From positions 1 to 64,000 of the forward strand of contig NZ_POIZ01000033.1 in the NCBI RefSeq assembly GCF_002960425.1: a stretch of 64,000 nucleotides of DNA, read 5' to 3'. The position numbers and the translations under genes were made by a program. The DNA comes from Streptococcus suis (lineage in GTDB: Bacteria; Bacillota; Bacilli; Lactobacillales; Streptococcaceae). Positions 63,246-64,000 of this stretch are shown here, piece after piece (the first letter of the stretch is position 1; every line of letters starts with the position of its first letter). The notes beneath the pieces are model-generated. The model had not been told where the DNA came from and searched no databases. It worked only from the letters and a program-made list of their open reading frames with translations.

Positions 63246-64000
63246 ATGAAACGCTTGTTGTCTTGTTATGCCAGTGACTTGCTGGGAGCGACTAAGGAGG
63301 AGCTCAAGCAGTCCATTTTATCCAGTGAAGGTCGGATTATCATGGGAGAAACGGTGGTCACAGCGGCTCCCTTGATTGCCGGGGTGACCAATGCGGAGAT
63401 GATGGCTGCTTTTGGTTGTGACCTCTTGGTGCTCAACGAATTGGATGTCTTTCATCCGGAGATTGTTGGTTTTTACGACTGCGACAATCCTATCGCAGAA
63501 ATCAAGCGGTTGACAGGTCGATTGGTCGGGATTAACTTGGAGCCTGTGGATAGCAGCCAAGAGGTCCAAGACCAGCAGATCTTTCTCAAACCGGGTCGTC
63601 AGGTCAGTCCAGAAAGTCTGCGACAGGCTCAAGCCCTTGGCGTTGACTTTATCATGCTGACAGGCAATCCCGCTACGGGTGTGTCCATGGCTGCCATCCG
63701 CTCTGCTATTGGCCTTGCCAAAGAACACTTTGAGGGCCTCATCTTTGCGGGGAAAATGCACGGTGCAGGGCTGGGAGAGTCGGTCGTGGACAGCCAAGCC
63801 CTGTTGGATTTTGTGGACTTGGGGGCAGACGGTGTCCTCATTCCTGCGGTCGGCACGGTTCCGGGTGTGCGGGAAGAGATCGTGGCACCGATTGTCAGTC
63901 AGGTCAAGGCGCGTGGTGGTCTGGTCATTTCGACCATTGGGACCAGTCAGGAGAGTGCGGACAGCCAGACGGTGCGGGAGTTTGGGCTCAGCAACAAGCG
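63246..64000 (+). CDS. Uncharacterised TIM-barrel-like protein (DUF7916-type), truncated by window end
   Basis: 251 codons visible with no stop; starts at ATG 63246 after GGAGG. Begins RLLSCYASDLLGATKEELKQ. Barrel-like strands carry LTGNPATGVSM, GLIFAGKMHGAG and LIPAVGTVPGV. Resembles a streptococcal family once labelled as haloacid-dehalogenase-like and often beside PTS genes; its biochemical role is unknown to me. The cre-like site upstream fits a sugar-linked function. Confidence 0.7.
   Translation, partial: MKRLLSCYASDLLGATKEELKQSILSSEGRIIMGETVVTAAPLIAGVTNAEMMAAFGCDLLVLNELDVFHPEIVGFYDCDNPIAEIKRLTGRLVGINLEPVDSSQEVQDQQIFLKPGRQVSPESLRQAQALGVDFIMLTGNPATGVSMAAIRSAIGLAKEHFEGLIFAGKMHGAGLGESVVDSQALLDFVDLGADGVLIPAVGTVPGVREEIVAPIVSQVKARGGLVISTIGTSQESADSQTVREFGLSNK

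Noticed and set aside
1..64000. CRISPR arrays, tRNA/rRNA genes, prophage or intact IS transposases
   Set aside because: No regularly spaced short repeats, cloverleaf-like genes, integrase or transposase motifs were seen on either strand.

Overview
This is a low-GC Firmicute chromosome segment, almost certainly from a Streptococcus; my best guess is S. suis. The evidence is gene content and order: PolC-type replicase, rpsO-pnp-cysE-(nucleoside phosphorylase)-cysS-mrnC, msmK, dhaS/dhaQ with dhaKLM, a complete leuABCD operon, Rgg-type regulators, a lactococcin-972-type bacteriocin operon, and dispersed intergenic inverted-repeat elements. No rRNA, tRNA, CRISPR array, prophage or intact transposase was seen.

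Layout. 1-1294: three small coiled-coil-rich genes, possibly leftovers or partners of a type VII secretion locus, followed by an intergenic tandem repeat. 1694-2998: redox repair (trxA, msrAB). 3125-9983: an accessory island. A peptide-sensor-like regulator (XRE domain plus TPR-like C-terminus) is followed by a 37-codon secreted-peptide gene, a lactococcin-972-like bacteriocin gene, its 7-TM immunity/export protein and an ABC ATPase. A secreted V8-like serine protease (interrupted by an in-frame TGA) and a sister protein follow; both end in three DUF5648-like repeats. The protease block lies between two copies of the 3' end of the ABC ATPase gene. 9978-16856: glycine-riboswitch-controlled symporter, MscS channel, DUF4352 protein, then the dihydroxyacetone kinase system (dhaKLM on minus, dhaS-dhaQ on plus, with a recognisable DhaS operator between them). 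16973-22110: polC and a nitroreductase. 22110-22646: mobile intergenic repeats. 22758-27285 (minus): a five-gene glycan cluster (DUF2142, GT2, flippase, DUF2304, GT2). 27434-34845: pepS, a GlsB-like protein, a leucine attenuator with leuABCD, and a Sua5/YciO-like protein. 34848-38253: an inverted-repeat element, a relBE toxin-antitoxin pair, and an Rgg regulator divergent from a 41-codon secreted-peptide gene and small membrane/secreted proteins of unknown function. 38442-48444: an ABC exporter with a tandem-fused permease, a secreted protein with a Ca-binding-type repeat, def, an MFS transporter, a GNAT enzyme, a pseudouridine synthase and small regulators. 48642-64000: housekeeping genes (uraA with a PyrR-type leader, rpsO, pnp, cysE, cysS, mrnC, msmK, rlmB, degV-like) with small transporters; the last gene runs off the window.

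How it works together. Two separate loci (3.1-7.3 kb and 35.9-38.3 kb) have the architecture of cytoplasmic peptide-sensing quorum systems of the RRNPP type: a TPR-like regulator, a very short secreted-peptide gene, and secreted or bacteriocin cargo. In the first, the bacteriocin operon and the protease operon share a near-identical promoter, which suggests one regulon. Metabolic control is visible in the DNA: a glycine riboswitch, a Leu-codon attenuator, a PyrR-type leader, a DhaS operator and cre-like sites. Three coding interruptions or duplicated remnants (protease TGA, small membrane protein TAA, duplicated ATPase tail) and the inverted-repeat elements show recent genome flux.
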